From NCBI RefSeq assembly GCF_001679325.1, contig NZ_LZMX01000012.1: a DNA stretch of 64,000 bases. The stretch is one strand, 5' to 3'. The DNA comes from Haemophilus_D parainfluenzae_AD. GTDB taxonomy: Bacteria; Pseudomonadota; Gammaproteobacteria; Enterobacterales; Pasteurellaceae. Under the pieces are notes generated by a model, which saw nothing but the letters and a program-made list of their open reading frames with translations, did no database searches and was not told where the DNA came from. Each line of letters opens with the position of its first letter. Within the stretch, counting starts at the first letter, position 1. A program made the position numbers and the translations under genes. Shown here piece after piece: positions 45,225-54,465 of this stretch.

Positions 45225-45764
45225 ATGGAAAAAATCATTATTGATGCAGACAGATTTTTACGTACAATTTCACGTATTTCCCATGAAATTATTGAAAAGC
45301 ACCAAGATTTCAATAATGTGATTTTAGTTGGGGTGAAACGTCGTGGTGCCGAAATTGCTGAATTGATTCAACGTCGCATTGAAGAGTTGAATGGTGTAAG
45401 TCTTCCAATGATGGAATTGGATATCACGTTTTACCGTGATGACTTAGAGTATGTTGAACCTGAAAATCCAACTCCTGTGTATAGCGGTGCCTCCAGTTAT
45501 ATGAATATTCAGGGTAAAGAAGTCATTTTGATTGATGATGTATTATTCACTGGAAGAACCATTCGTGCTGCGATGGATGCGTTAACAGATTTTGGACGAG
45601 CAGCTAAAATTGAATTGGTCATCTTTGTAGATCGTGGACATCGTGAATTACCAATTCGGGCAGACTATGTAGGTAAAAATGTGCCGACTTCCCGTGATGA
45701 ACAAGTTCAGGTGCGTACATTAAAATATGATGGTTGTTATGAAGTGGCATTATTGCCTAAATAA
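45225..45764 (+). CDS. pyrR: PyrR bifunctional pyrimidine regulator / uracil phosphoribosyltransferase
   Basis: 179 residues with the phosphoribosyltransferase motif LIDDVLFTGRT (102-112) and the PyrR-type segment ELDITFYRDD (64-73), which separates it from hypoxanthine phosphoribosyltransferases. In Gram-positives PyrR binds pyr mRNA to control attenuation. Here no pyr biosynthetic gene is next to it, so the enzyme activity or a trans role is more likely. The ATG at 45225 gives the family N-terminus MEKIIIDADR. Confidence 0.9.
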   Translation: MEKIIIDADRFLRTISRISHEIIEKHQDFNNVILVGVKRRGAEIAELIQRRIEELNGVSLPMMELDITFYRDDLEYVEPENPTPVYSGASSYMNIQGKEVILIDDVLFTGRTIRAAMDALTDFGRAAKIELVIFVDRGHRELPIRADYVGKNVPTSRDEQVQVRTLKYDGCYEVALLPK

Positions 45765-45841
45765 CGATCAGCCTATTGTGAACCTTTGATAAAATTGATA
45801 ATCTAACGAGCATTATCCTATTATTTTTTAAGATAACTAAA

Positions 45842-46774
45842 ATGAAAAAATCAATGTTAAAATCTTTTTTATTTGCCATGATCGGTCTGTTTACTTTTTC
45901 TCAAGTACAAGCAGAAGAGCGTGTAGTGGCGACTGTAAATGGTACGCCAATTTTACAAAGCCAAGTGAATGCTGTGATGGGCAAAAAAGGTAGCCAACGT
46001 GCTGCGCTAGATAAAATTATTGACGACATGCTAACAGAGAAGGCCATCAAAGAATCGGGTGTAAAAGTCAACCAAGCAGAAGTAAACCGTATCGTAGAAG
46101 ATATTGCAGCGAAAAATGGTTTAACTTATGGTCAATTCTTAGATGCGTTGGATTATCAAGGTATTTCCTTAAATGCATTTAAACAACAAATTTCTCGCCA
46201 AATGTTAATGGCGGGCGTGCGTAATCATGCCATTCAAAACAGCGTAGATGTCACTCGTGAGCAAGTGGAGGCATTGGGTAAACAAATGCTTGATGAAGCG
46301 AAAGCAAAAGGTACGGCGCAAAAAGTGATGGGTAAAGAGTATGAAGTTCGTCATATTTTATTAAAATTAAATCCACTATTGGACGATGCACAAGCAAAAG
46401 CAGAATTAGAGCGTATTCGTAGCGAGATTATTTCGGGCAAAATGACATTTGCTGATGCGGCATTAAAATACTCTAAAGATTATTTATCAGGTGCGAATGG
46501 TGGAAGTTTAGGCTATGCTTTCCCTGAAGCTTATGTAGGTCCATTTGCAAAAATGGTTGAAACAACCCCACAAGGTACTATTTCTGCTCCATTTAAATCT
46601 GAATTTGGTTGGCATATTCTCGAAGTAACCGGTAGTCGTGATGGCGATAAAACAGAAGATGCCTATCGTCAAAAAGCTTACGAACAAATCGTGAATAGCC
46701 AATTACAAGATGCAACCAAAGACTGGGTAAAAGCATTACGTAAAAATGCTGATATTCAATATTTCGATAAATAA
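45842..46774 (+). CDS. Periplasmic SurA-like peptidylprolyl isomerase with one parvulin domain
   Basis: 310 residues with Sec signal (ends FSQVQA), an N-terminal chaperone domain (about 26-160) and one parvulin domain (about 168-263, YEVRHILLKL ... GGSLGYAFPE ... FGWHILEVT). SurA of E. coli (428 aa) has two parvulin domains, so this is a shorter SurA-type chaperone that probably handles outer-membrane proteins. Could be annotated surA or ppiC-like. Confidence 0.85.
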   Translation: MKKSMLKSFLFAMIGLFTFSQVQAEERVVATVNGTPILQSQVNAVMGKKGSQRAALDKIIDDMLTEKAIKESGVKVNQAEVNRIVEDIAAKNGLTYGQFLDALDYQGISLNAFKQQISRQMLMAGVRNHAIQNSVDVTREQVEALGKQMLDEAKAKGTAQKVMGKEYEVRHILLKLNPLLDDAQAKAELERIRSEIISGKMTFADAALKYSKDYLSGANGGSLGYAFPEAYVGPFAKMVETTPQGTISAPFKSEFGWHILEVTGSRDGDKTEDAYRQKAYEQIVNSQLQDATKDWVKALRKNADIQYFDK

Positions 46775-46837
46775 CAGAAACCGTTAGAATAAGGGGGCAT
46801 TTTGCCCCTTTTGTCGTTTTTATAAATTGAGTGATAC

Positions 46838-47887
46838 ATGAAAAAATTTTTTATCTTTTTACTGATTCTTCTGCTAATTCTTGGCGGCGTTGGTTTTTGG
46901 GGTTATCAAAAACTAACAAGTTTTGTTCATACGCCAGTGAATGTCACACAAGATCAATTGCTTACGATTGAGCGAGGAACCACTGGCAGTAAACTTGCAG
47001 CTTTATTAGAGCAAGAAAATATTCTTGAGCATGCAGATTTATTGCCTTGGTTATTGAAATTACAACCCCAGCTAAACAAAGTGAAAGCGGGGACTTATTC
47101 TTTAACGGGCGTGAAAACGTTGCAAGATTTATTGGATATGATTAATTCCGGCAAGGAAGCACAATTTAGTGTGAAGTTTATTGAAGGTAAAACGTTCAAG
47201 GAATGGCGTAAAAACCTTGAAAACGCACCGCACTTAAAACAAACCTTGCAAGGTAAAACGGATAAAGAGATCATGGCGTTATTGGATATTCCAGCCGTTG
47301 CAAAAGCCGTTTACGAATGGAATAACATGGAGGGGTGGTTGTATCCAGATACCTACAATTACACCCCAAATTCAACAGATCTTGAATTATTAAAACGTTC
47401 AACTAGTCGTCTACAAAAAGCCTTAGATAAAGCTTGGAGTGAACGAGATGAAAATCTCCCATTAACGGATCCTTATCAAATGCTCATTTTGGCTTCTATT
47501 GTAGAGAAAGAAACGGGGATTGCGGCGGAGCGTCCACAAGTGGCCTCAGTATTTATTAATCGTTTAAAAGCCAATATGAAACTACAAACTGACCCAACTG
47601 TGATTTATGGAATGGGTGAGAGTTATACCGGTAATATTCGTAAGAAGGATTTGGAAACGATAACTCCATACAATACCTATATGATTGATGGTTTACCACC
47701 TACACCGATTGCGATGGTAAGTGAGGGTGCTTTGCAGGCTGTGGCGCATCCAGCAAAAACAGATTTTTATTATTTTGTTGCAGATGGAAGTGGCGGTCAT
47801 AAATTTACCCGCAATCTGAATGAGCACAATAAAGCGGTACAAGAATATTTACGTTGGTATCGTAGCCAACAAAAAGGAGCCAACTAA
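46838..47887 (+). CDS. mltG: Endolytic murein transglycosylase MltG
   Basis: Inner-membrane lytic transglycosylase that ends nascent glycan strands. 349 residues: N-terminal membrane helix (about 3-22), LysM-like domain, then the YceG catalytic domain with Glu223 in SIVEKETG and QTDPTVIYGMGE. First gene of a coupled run; its stop overlaps the tmk start by one base (TAATG). Confidence 0.96.
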   Translation: MKKFFIFLLILLLILGGVGFWGYQKLTSFVHTPVNVTQDQLLTIERGTTGSKLAALLEQENILEHADLLPWLLKLQPQLNKVKAGTYSLTGVKTLQDLLDMINSGKEAQFSVKFIEGKTFKEWRKNLENAPHLKQTLQGKTDKEIMALLDIPAVAKAVYEWNNMEGWLYPDTYNYTPNSTDLELLKRSTSRLQKALDKAWSERDENLPLTDPYQMLILASIVEKETGIAAERPQVASVFINRLKANMKLQTDPTVIYGMGESYTGNIRKKDLETITPYNTYMIDGLPPTPIAMVSEGALQAVAHPAKTDFYYFVADGSGGHKFTRNLNEHNKAVQEYLRWYRSQQKGAN

Positions 47888-48519
47888 TGCAAGGCAAATT
47901 TATCGTCATTGAAGGGCTGGAAGGTGCAGGTAAAAGTACTGCCATACAAACGGTGGTGGATACATTAAAATCCCTTGGTGTAAACGATATTGTGTTTACT
48001 CGTGAGCCAGGTGGTACGCCGTTAGCAGAAAAATTGCGGCATTTAATCAAACATGAAACGGAAGAACCCGTTACCAATAAAGCTGAATTATTGATGCTTT
48101 ATGCGGCACGAGTTCAATTGGTAGAAAATGTGATTAAGCCAGCATTAGCGGCAGGCAAGACTGTGCTTGGCGATCGTCATGATATGTCTTCACAGGCCTA
48201 TCAAGGCGGTGGGCGTCAGTTTGACCAAACGCTTATGGCGAATTTAAAAAATATGGTGTTAGGTGATTTTGAGCCTGATTTTGTACTGTATTTAGATATT
48301 GATCCTGCAGAAGGACTTGCTCGTGCGAGAGGTCGTGGTGAATTAGACCGTATTGAACAGCAAGGGCTTGATTTTTTCCATCGTACCCGCCAACGTTATT
48401 TGGAGTTGGTACAGAATAATCCGAAAGCCGCGATTATTAATGCGGGTCAGCCTTTGGAACAAGTACAAGAGGACATTCAAAGTGCGGTCAAAAATTGGTG
48501 GGTTTCACAAGCAAAATGA
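47887..48519 (+). CDS. tmk: Thymidylate kinase Tmk
   Basis: Phosphorylates dTMP to dTDP. 210 residues; P-loop GLEGAGKS at 10-17, DR(H/S) motif GDRHDMSS and a lid region with RARGRGELDR. Overlaps mltG by 1 bp and holB by 3 bp (ATGA), so mltG-tmk-holB is translationally coupled. An uptake core lies near its 3' end. Confidence 0.97.
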   Translation: MQGKFIVIEGLEGAGKSTAIQTVVDTLKSLGVNDIVFTREPGGTPLAEKLRHLIKHETEEPVTNKAELLMLYAARVQLVENVIKPALAAGKTVLGDRHDMSSQAYQGGGRQFDQTLMANLKNMVLGDFEPDFVLYLDIDPAEGLARARGRGELDRIEQQGLDFFHRTRQRYLELVQNNPKAAIINAGQPLEQVQEDIQSAVKNWWVSQAK

Positions 48520-49496
48520 GCGAACTTTATCCTTGGTTAGTGCCCACTTATAACAAGATTAGCCAAACTTTTAGCGAAGGTTTGGGGCATCATGCTTTGT
48601 TAATTAAAGTCGATCAAGGGCTAGGGGTAGAAAGTTTATTTGATGCTTTGACAAAACGCATTATGTGTCAAACGCCAGATAATGCACCTTGTGGCAATTG
48701 CCATGCTTGCCACTTAATGATTGCACAAAGCCATCCTGATTTTCATGTTTTAGCTTCTCAAGAAGGTAAAGACATTGGTGTTGATCAGGTGCGGGCGATT
48801 AATGAAGTTGTCAGCCAACACGCACAACAAAATGGCAATAAATTAGTGTATATCCAGGATGCGGAACGTCTTACGGAAGCGGCGGCTAATGCTTTGCTCA
48901 AAACTTTGGAGGAGCCGCGTCCGAACACGTATTTCTTATTGCAAACAGAGCCATCCTCTTCGTTGTTAGCGACTATTTACAGCCGTTGCCAAGTGTGGAA
49001 TGTGCCTTTGCCAACGGAAGCGGAAGCCTTAACTTGGCTTTCTTCTCAATTTCAGGCAGAAACATCCGAATTATTGACCGCACTTGCGATGAATTTGGGG
49101 CGTCCACTGTTAGCATTAGAGACACTCCAGCAAGGATTAATTGAACAACGAAAGAATTTTCTACGCCAATTTTGGCTGTTTTATCGTCGTCGTTCGCCTT
49201 TGGAAATTTTGCCTTTCTTTGAAAAAGAACACACCATACAGCAAGTGGATTGGATTTTAGCGTTTTTAAGCGATGCCATTAAATACAAACTTGAGATCCA
49301 AACTGGCTGGCAAACACTTGATCTTAAAACAGGTGTAACTCAATTTGCAGACGAACAAACAGCGCTTGGGTTATTAACCGCAAATAAAATTATGCAAAAA
49401 GTACGCTCGGATTTACTTACCATTAATGGCGTTAATACGGAATTAATGCTACTAGATGGTTTGACAAAGTTAATTACCGACGTATTTAAGGACTAA
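48516..49496 (+). CDS. holB: DNA polymerase III subunit delta prime HolB
   Basis: Clamp-loader subunit. 326 residues. Zinc-binding cysteines C51, C59, C62 and C65 (PCGNCHACH) are intact. The clamp-loader sensor region KTLEEPRPNTYFLL is visible; no functional P-loop, as expected for delta prime. The start at 48516 is preferred over the open extension because it makes the ATGA overlap with tmk. Confidence 0.96.
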   Translation: MSELYPWLVPTYNKISQTFSEGLGHHALLIKVDQGLGVESLFDALTKRIMCQTPDNAPCGNCHACHLMIAQSHPDFHVLASQEGKDIGVDQVRAINEVVSQHAQQNGNKLVYIQDAERLTEAAANALLKTLEEPRPNTYFLLQTEPSSSLLATIYSRCQVWNVPLPTEAEALTWLSSQFQAETSELLTALAMNLGRPLLALETLQQGLIEQRKNFLRQFWLFYRRRSPLEILPFFEKEHTIQQVDWILAFLSDAIKYKLEIQTGWQTLDLKTGVTQFADEQTALGLLTANKIMQKVRSDLLTINGVNTELMLLDGLTKLITDVFKD

Positions 49497-49503
49497 ATAA
49501 ATT

Positions 49504-50286
49504 ATGTTTATCGTAGATTCCCATTGCCATTTAGATGCATTGGATTATGAAAATTTACACAAAGATATTGCTGATGTGGTGGCCAAAGCCAACGCACGAG
49601 ATGTGAAGCATTTATTGGCGATTGGCGTGACATTAAGTCGTTTTGAAAAAGCTTACCCTGAGTTAGCCAAATTTCCGAATGTGTCTTTAGCTTGCGGCGT
49701 GCATCCCTTAGATCTTGAAGAAGAACCTTACGATGCAGCGCGTTTATTACATTTATCACAAGATAAAAAAGTGATCGCAATTGGCGAAATCGGTTTGGAT
49801 TATTATTACAGCGCCGATAATAAAGCGTTGCAGCAAACGGTTTTTGCGGATCAAATTAGAATTGCGAATGAAGTAGATAAGCCCGTGATTATTCATACGC
49901 GTTCAGCGCCAGAAGATACCATCGCCATGTTGCGTGAGCATCATGCTGAAAAGTGCGGTGGATTAATTCATTGCTTTACGGAAACCTTAGACTTTGCGAA
50001 AAAGGCACTTGATTTAGGTTTTTATATTTCTTGTTCCGGTATTATTACCTTTAAAAATGCGGAAAGTATCCGCGAAGCTATTCGTTATGTGCCGGCAGAT
50101 CGCCTGTTAGTTGAAACCGATTCGCCTTACTTAGCCCCAGTGCCTTATCGTGGTAAAGAGAACCAACCTGCCTATACACGTGAAGTGTGTGAGTATGTGG
50201 CGGCGTTAAAAGGGCTATCAGTAGAAGAATTTGCGCAAATTAGTACACAAAACTTCGAGCGTTTATTTAAAATTAATGTACAATAA
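49504..50286 (+). CDS. TatD-family metal-dependent hydrolase (YcfH-like)
   Basis: 260 residues, TIM-barrel amidohydrolase fold. Metal ligands in DSHCHLD (5-11), GEIGLDYYY and the ETDSPYL motif near 200-206. It follows holB as ycfH does in E. coli. Family members include 3'-5' DNA exonucleases and D-aminoacyl-tRNA deacylase-like enzymes; the exact substrate cannot be told. Confidence 0.93.
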   Translation: MFIVDSHCHLDALDYENLHKDIADVVAKANARDVKHLLAIGVTLSRFEKAYPELAKFPNVSLACGVHPLDLEEEPYDAARLLHLSQDKKVIAIGEIGLDYYYSADNKALQQTVFADQIRIANEVDKPVIIHTRSAPEDTIAMLREHHAEKCGGLIHCFTETLDFAKKALDLGFYISCSGIITFKNAESIREAIRYVPADRLLVETDSPYLAPVPYRGKENQPAYTREVCEYVAALKGLSVEEFAQISTQNFERLFKINVQ

Positions 50287-50312
50287 ATCATCGATTTAAA
50301 TGAGAGAGTTTT

Positions 50313-50837
50313 ATGCGTAAGTTTTTTAAGTACTTTTTATTTTTAGTAGTCTTTGTTTTCCACAGCTTTATGTTCGCTGTGGTGGACTACGTTTTCCCAC
50401 ACTATGATGTGACACGAGTAACGGGTGTGGAAGTGAAACGTGTGGATAAAGATGGCCCGATTACAAAATCGAATCCGGCTGATGGTCCAACGCGCGATGT
50501 GTATTTTATCAATACACAAAATGATGATGGTAAAATCATGGTGTATCGTAATGAAGATACCCGTTGGAGTTTTCCATTTTATTTCAAATTTGGTTCAGCT
50601 AATTTACAGGCTCAAGCTCAGGCTTTCGGCAATGAAAATAAATTAGTACAAATCAAATATTATGGTTGGCGAATGACGATGTTTGATGAATATCGTAATG
50701 CCGTTTCGGTGAAAGAAATTAGCGGTGATATTACACCAAGCCATCCAATTTTATCTTGGGTATTCTATGCGTTCCTATTAGTTACCCTCTTCCTTTCAGT
50801 GCAATTTGTGCGCGGCTGGTTCGACAGCGAAAATTAG
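50313..50837 (+). CDS. DUF1523 membrane protein
   Basis: 174 residues with an N-terminal helix (about 5-27) and a C-terminal helix (about 146-166) enclosing a mostly beta periplasmic-type domain (DVYFINTQNDDGK, DTRWSFPFYFKF). It matches the DUF1523 family as I remember it from Haemophilus and other proteobacteria. Function unknown. It follows the tatD-like gene with 26 bp spacing. Confidence 0.75.
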   Translation: MRKFFKYFLFLVVFVFHSFMFAVVDYVFPHYDVTRVTGVEVKRVDKDGPITKSNPADGPTRDVYFINTQNDDGKIMVYRNEDTRWSFPFYFKFGSANLQAQAQAFGNENKLVQIKYYGWRMTMFDEYRNAVSVKEISGDITPSHPILSWVFYAFLLVTLFLSVQFVRGWFDSEN

Positions 50838-50946
50838 CGTTTCTCAAATGGGCGTCATAGAACGCCCTAACAGATTAATAATAACATTTCTAAGCTAAAT
50901 ATTAGCGGTAAATTGACCGCACTTTAAAACCAATAAAGAGAACATT

Positions 50947-52257
50947 ATGAGTTTATCTGCAGCGATTTTTATTTTAATCGTATTAATTATTGTTAGTGCA
51001 ATCTTATCATCGGCTGAGATTTCTCTCGCGGGTGCGAGACGCATTAAATTACAAACGTTGGCTAATGAAGGTAATATCCAAGCGGAGAAGGTCTTAAAGT
51101 TACAGGAGCAGCCAGGACGTTTTATTACTGTGGTCCAAATTGGACTCAATATGGTCGCCGTACTTGGAGGGGTGATTGGTGAGGCAACAATTAGTCTTCA
51201 CTTACAGAGTTTTTTACATGAATACACTAAGGCAGAATGGGTTGAGCCAGCCTCCTCTTGGATTGCTTTTTTCATGGTAACAACAACATTTGTTTTATTA
51301 GCCGATTTAATTCCGAAACGTCTCGCATTGATTAATCCTGAAGGTGTGGCTTTACGGACTATTGGCATTATGCAAGTCTTCATTTTCTTCTTAAAACCTA
51401 TTGTATGGTTTTTTGATGGTCTTTCTAATATCTTCTTCCATTTAATGGGGATATCCACTAAGCGTGAAGATAATATGACACCAGAGGATATCGTGGCAAT
51501 CGTGGAAGCTGGGGCTGAAGCGGGGGTGTTAAAAACACAAGAGCATTATTTAATTGAGAATATCTTTGATATGCAAGAGCGGACAGTCTCTTCCACGATG
51601 ACAACCCGTGAAAATATCGTGTTTTTAGACCGCACTTTCTCCCGTCAGGAAGTGTTGAATACCTTATCAGCAGACTCTCATTCTAAATTAGTGATTTGTG
51701 ATAATGGTTTGGATAAGATCTTAGGTTATGTGGAATCTCATACTTTATTAACACTCTATCTTCAACAGGAAGTAGTGGATTTAACCGATAGCCGTTTATT
51801 GCGTAAAGCGTTATTTATTCCAGACACGCTTTCGTTATACGAGGTATTGGAGTTATTTAAATCTACGGGTGAAGATTTTGCCATTATCGTCAATGAATAT
51901 GCACTTGTGATGGGTTTAATTACCTTGAACGATGTGATGAGTATTGTGATGGGTGAATTGGTTTCCAACGAAGAAGAGCAAATCGTCAGCCGCGATGAAA
52001 ACTCTTGGTTGATTGATGGTGCAACGCCGCTCGAAGATGTTATGCGTGCTTTAGATATTGAATCTTTCCCTGATTCAGAAAATTACGAAACTATCAGTGG
52101 CTTTATGATGTATATGTTACGCAAAATCCCGAAAAAAACCGATTTTGTGTTATACGATAAATATAAATTTGAAGTTATTGATACTGAAAACTTCAAAATT
52201 GATCAAATTTTAGTTTCTATTGTCAAAGACAGCAGTGTAACCAAAGAGTCGGCGTAG
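50947..52257 (+). CDS. PaeA/YtfL-like CNNM-CBS membrane protein
   Basis: 436 residues. N-terminal CNNM (DUF21) membrane domain with four helices (1-180), two CBS repeats (about 205-330) and a C-terminal CorC/HlyC domain (SRDENSWLIDG, FMMYMLRKIPKKTD). The sequence is close to E. coli YtfL, reported as the polyamine exporter PaeA for putrescine and cadaverine. The transport role is taken from that family, and CorC-like Mg2+ efflux is the alternative. Putrescine made by SpeF elsewhere in the window would be a natural substrate. Confidence 0.85.
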   Translation: MSLSAAIFILIVLIIVSAILSSAEISLAGARRIKLQTLANEGNIQAEKVLKLQEQPGRFITVVQIGLNMVAVLGGVIGEATISLHLQSFLHEYTKAEWVEPASSWIAFFMVTTTFVLLADLIPKRLALINPEGVALRTIGIMQVFIFFLKPIVWFFDGLSNIFFHLMGISTKREDNMTPEDIVAIVEAGAEAGVLKTQEHYLIENIFDMQERTVSSTMTTRENIVFLDRTFSRQEVLNTLSADSHSKLVICDNGLDKILGYVESHTLLTLYLQQEVVDLTDSRLLRKALFIPDTLSLYEVLELFKSTGEDFAIIVNEYALVMGLITLNDVMSIVMGELVSNEEEQIVSRDENSWLIDGATPLEDVMRALDIESFPDSENYETISGFMMYMLRKIPKKTDFVLYDKYKFEVIDTENFKIDQILVSIVKDSSVTKESA

Positions 52258-52337
52258 TACTAGGCGTCGCCTTGCTTAATCCCTCATTCTAAGTATAATT
52301 AACAGCAGTTTTAACTGCCTATAATAAGGAAAATTTA

Positions 52338-52868
52338 ATGTTTAAAAAAATCTCGGTATTCTTTGTAGCAGTGATGCTTGCAGGTTGTTCTTCAATTTCA
52401 GATATAACCTCTTACATTCCGTTTATGGGTAAAGACAAAAAGGTCATTGATTTAGATAAAGATAAAATCGACCAAAAATCTTATGCAGCTGCTTATGAAG
52501 CCACTGTGGCAACCTATAAAGATCGTGTAACAAAAAATTTCTTTGTGGATAATTTTGCAAGTGGTGCAAATGACTGGTATCTCGGTCGTATTGTTGTGCC
52601 AATCAAACAAATTCAAGATAAACTCTACACAGGTGGTCATGACTCTGATGTGTATGCTTATTACAGTGGTGTGTTACATGCAGAAGCATTACAAACCAAC
52701 TTCAGTCGCTTAAGCGCGAATTGTTGGCAAAAAGTGGATTCACCAAGTGTGACACAAGGGATCTACGATGCAATGCGTGATTTGCAAAAAGGCAAAGAGC
52801 GCGGTGAAAATGACGCTTACATTTCCCAAGGTAGCGAAATGCTACTCAAAGCCTGTACCGGCCAATAA
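52338..52868 (+). CDS. Conserved hypothetical lipoprotein
   Basis: 176 residues. The signal MFKKISVFFVAVMLAGC has a clear lipobox, lipidated Cys at 17. The mature part is hydrophilic and mostly helical, with two further Cys residues (CW near the middle and C near the C-terminus) that could pair. Function not recognised. Single gene with its own terminator before fruB. Confidence 0.75.
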   Translation: MFKKISVFFVAVMLAGCSSISDITSYIPFMGKDKKVIDLDKDKIDQKSYAAAYEATVATYKDRVTKNFFVDNFASGANDWYLGRIVVPIKQIQDKLYTGGHDSDVYAYYSGVLHAEALQTNFSRLSANCWQKVDSPSVTQGIYDAMRDLQKGKERGENDAYISQGSEMLLKACTGQ

Positions 52869-52877
52869 TCAATTTGA

Positions 52878-52916
52878 GCTGTTGATGAGCGATCTCATCA
52901 GCAGCTTTTCTTTTTT
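52878..52916 (+). terminator. Terminator between the lipoprotein gene and fruB
   Basis: Near-perfect stem GCTG-T-TGATGAG / CTCATCA-GCAGC with loop CGAT followed by TTTTCTTTTTT. Confidence 0.88.
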
Positions 52917-52941
52917 AAATCATCAATGTGAAGGAGCAAGA

Positions 52942-54462
52942 ATGTTAGAACTTTCGGAAAGCAACATTCATTTAAATGCTAAAGCAACAAATAAGCTGCA
53001 AGCTATTGAAATGGCTGCAAGTGCGTTAGAGCAAGCTGGCAATGTTGAACAAGGTTATTTGCAAGGCATGCTTGGACGAGAACAACAAACCTCCACTTTT
53101 TTAGGCAATGGGATTGCGATTCCACACGGTACATTAGAAACCCGTTCGATGGTGAAAAAAACTGGTGTACAAGTGTTCCAATTTCCACAAGGTATTGAAT
53201 GGGGAGAAGGCAATATTGCTTATATTGTGATTGGTATTGCAGCTCGTTCTGATGAGCATCTTGCTTTACTTCGTCAATTAACGCATGTTTTAGGTGATGA
53301 AGACACTGCGGCACAGTTAGCGACATTAACCGATGTTGAAAAATTCCGAGCCATTTTATTAGGTGAAACTGACTCTTTTAGCATTACTGAAGAAACATTA
53401 AGTTTAGATATTGAAACGCAAAGTTTGTTAACGCTTACCGCCATCAATGCAGGCAAATTACAACAGCAAAGTGCGGTTGAAAATAGCTTTGTTTCTGAAG
53501 TGGTCTCCGATTCTGCTCTGCCACTTGGCAAAGGGTTATGGGTAACCGATGCCGTCTCAGGTAACGTGAAAAATGCGTTGGCATTCAGTCGTGCGAAAAC
53601 CATTTTTAATCATAATGGCAAAGCGGTGAAAGGCGTGTTGACGATTTCGGCTGTCAATGACCAGATCAATGAGACATTAGCGCGTTTATTGGATGATGAA
53701 GTACAAAATATTTTATTAAGTGGTAATACGCAGCAAATTTTGACCATACTTAATGGTGGTAAAGTGCCAGCTTCGTCAGCTGTTCAATCTGTAGAGCAAA
53801 TCGCTACAGGCGCAGTGATTGGTACTTTTACTATTCGTAATGAACATGGCTTACATGCTCGCCCAAGTGCCGTGCTTGTTAATGAAGTGAAAAAATTCGC
53901 CTCCAAGATCACAGTACAAAATCTTACTCGAGAAACCGCACCAGTTAGTGCAAAAAGCTTGATGAAAATTGTGGCATTAGGTGTCACTCAAGGTCATCGT
54001 TTACGTTTTGTGGCAGAAGGTGATGATGCGAAACAAGCCATTGAAGCGTTAGGTAAGATTATTGCGAGTGGGCTTGGCGAAACTGTCTCTGCCGTGCCAC
54101 CAGCTGAACCGGATACTATTGAAGTCAGCAGTGAGCATGTACCACAAATTCACGAAGAAAAAACAGGTTTACCAGCGGATGCTATTGAAGCCGTATTTAT
54201 GATTCGTAATGAACACGGTTTACATGCTCGTCCAAGTGCGGTACTGGTTAATGAAGTGAAAAAATATAATGCGTCGGTTGCGGTACAAAACTTAGATCGT
54301 GATAGCCAATTAGTCAGTGCGAAAAGTCTGATGAAAATTGTAGCGTTAGGCGTTGTGAAAGGTCACCGCTTGCGTTTTGTGGCGAGTGGTGAAGAAGCTC
54401 AACAAGCGATTGACGGTATTGGTGCAGTCATTGAAAGCGGTTTAGGTGAAGGTAAGGAGTAA
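52942..54462 (+). CDS. fruB: Fructose PTS IIA-HPr protein FruB with two HPr domains
   Basis: Phosphocarrier that passes phosphate from enzyme I to FruA. 506 residues against about 376 in E. coli. IIA domain first (phosphorylated His62 in IPHGTLE), a linker domain (about 150-290), then two tandem HPr domains with active His305 and His428, each in IRNEHGLHARPSAVLVNEVK. The two HPr copies are nearly identical around the active site, a clear internal duplication. The start at 52942 is set by GAAGGAGCAAGA; the longer open frame overlaps the preceding lipoprotein gene. First gene of fruBKA. Confidence 0.95.
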   Translation: MLELSESNIHLNAKATNKLQAIEMAASALEQAGNVEQGYLQGMLGREQQTSTFLGNGIAIPHGTLETRSMVKKTGVQVFQFPQGIEWGEGNIAYIVIGIAARSDEHLALLRQLTHVLGDEDTAAQLATLTDVEKFRAILLGETDSFSITEETLSLDIETQSLLTLTAINAGKLQQQSAVENSFVSEVVSDSALPLGKGLWVTDAVSGNVKNALAFSRAKTIFNHNGKAVKGVLTISAVNDQINETLARLLDDEVQNILLSGNTQQILTILNGGKVPASSAVQSVEQIATGAVIGTFTIRNEHGLHARPSAVLVNEVKKFASKITVQNLTRETAPVSAKSLMKIVALGVTQGHRLRFVAEGDDAKQAIEALGKIIASGLGETVSAVPPAEPDTIEVSSEHVPQIHEEKTGLPADAIEAVFMIRNEHGLHARPSAVLVNEVKKYNASVAVQNLDRDSQLVSAKSLMKIVALGVVKGHRLRFVASGEEAQQAIDGIGAVIESGLGEGKE

Positions 54463-54465
54463 GTG

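Noticed and set aside
45225..45764. Hypoxanthine phosphoribosyltransferase (hpt)
   Set aside because: The ELDITFYRDD segment and 179-residue length are those of PyrR, not Hpt.
50850..50867. Hairpin GGGCGT/ACGCCC after the DUF1523 gene as terminator
   Set aside because: Short stem with no T-run following; left unannotated.
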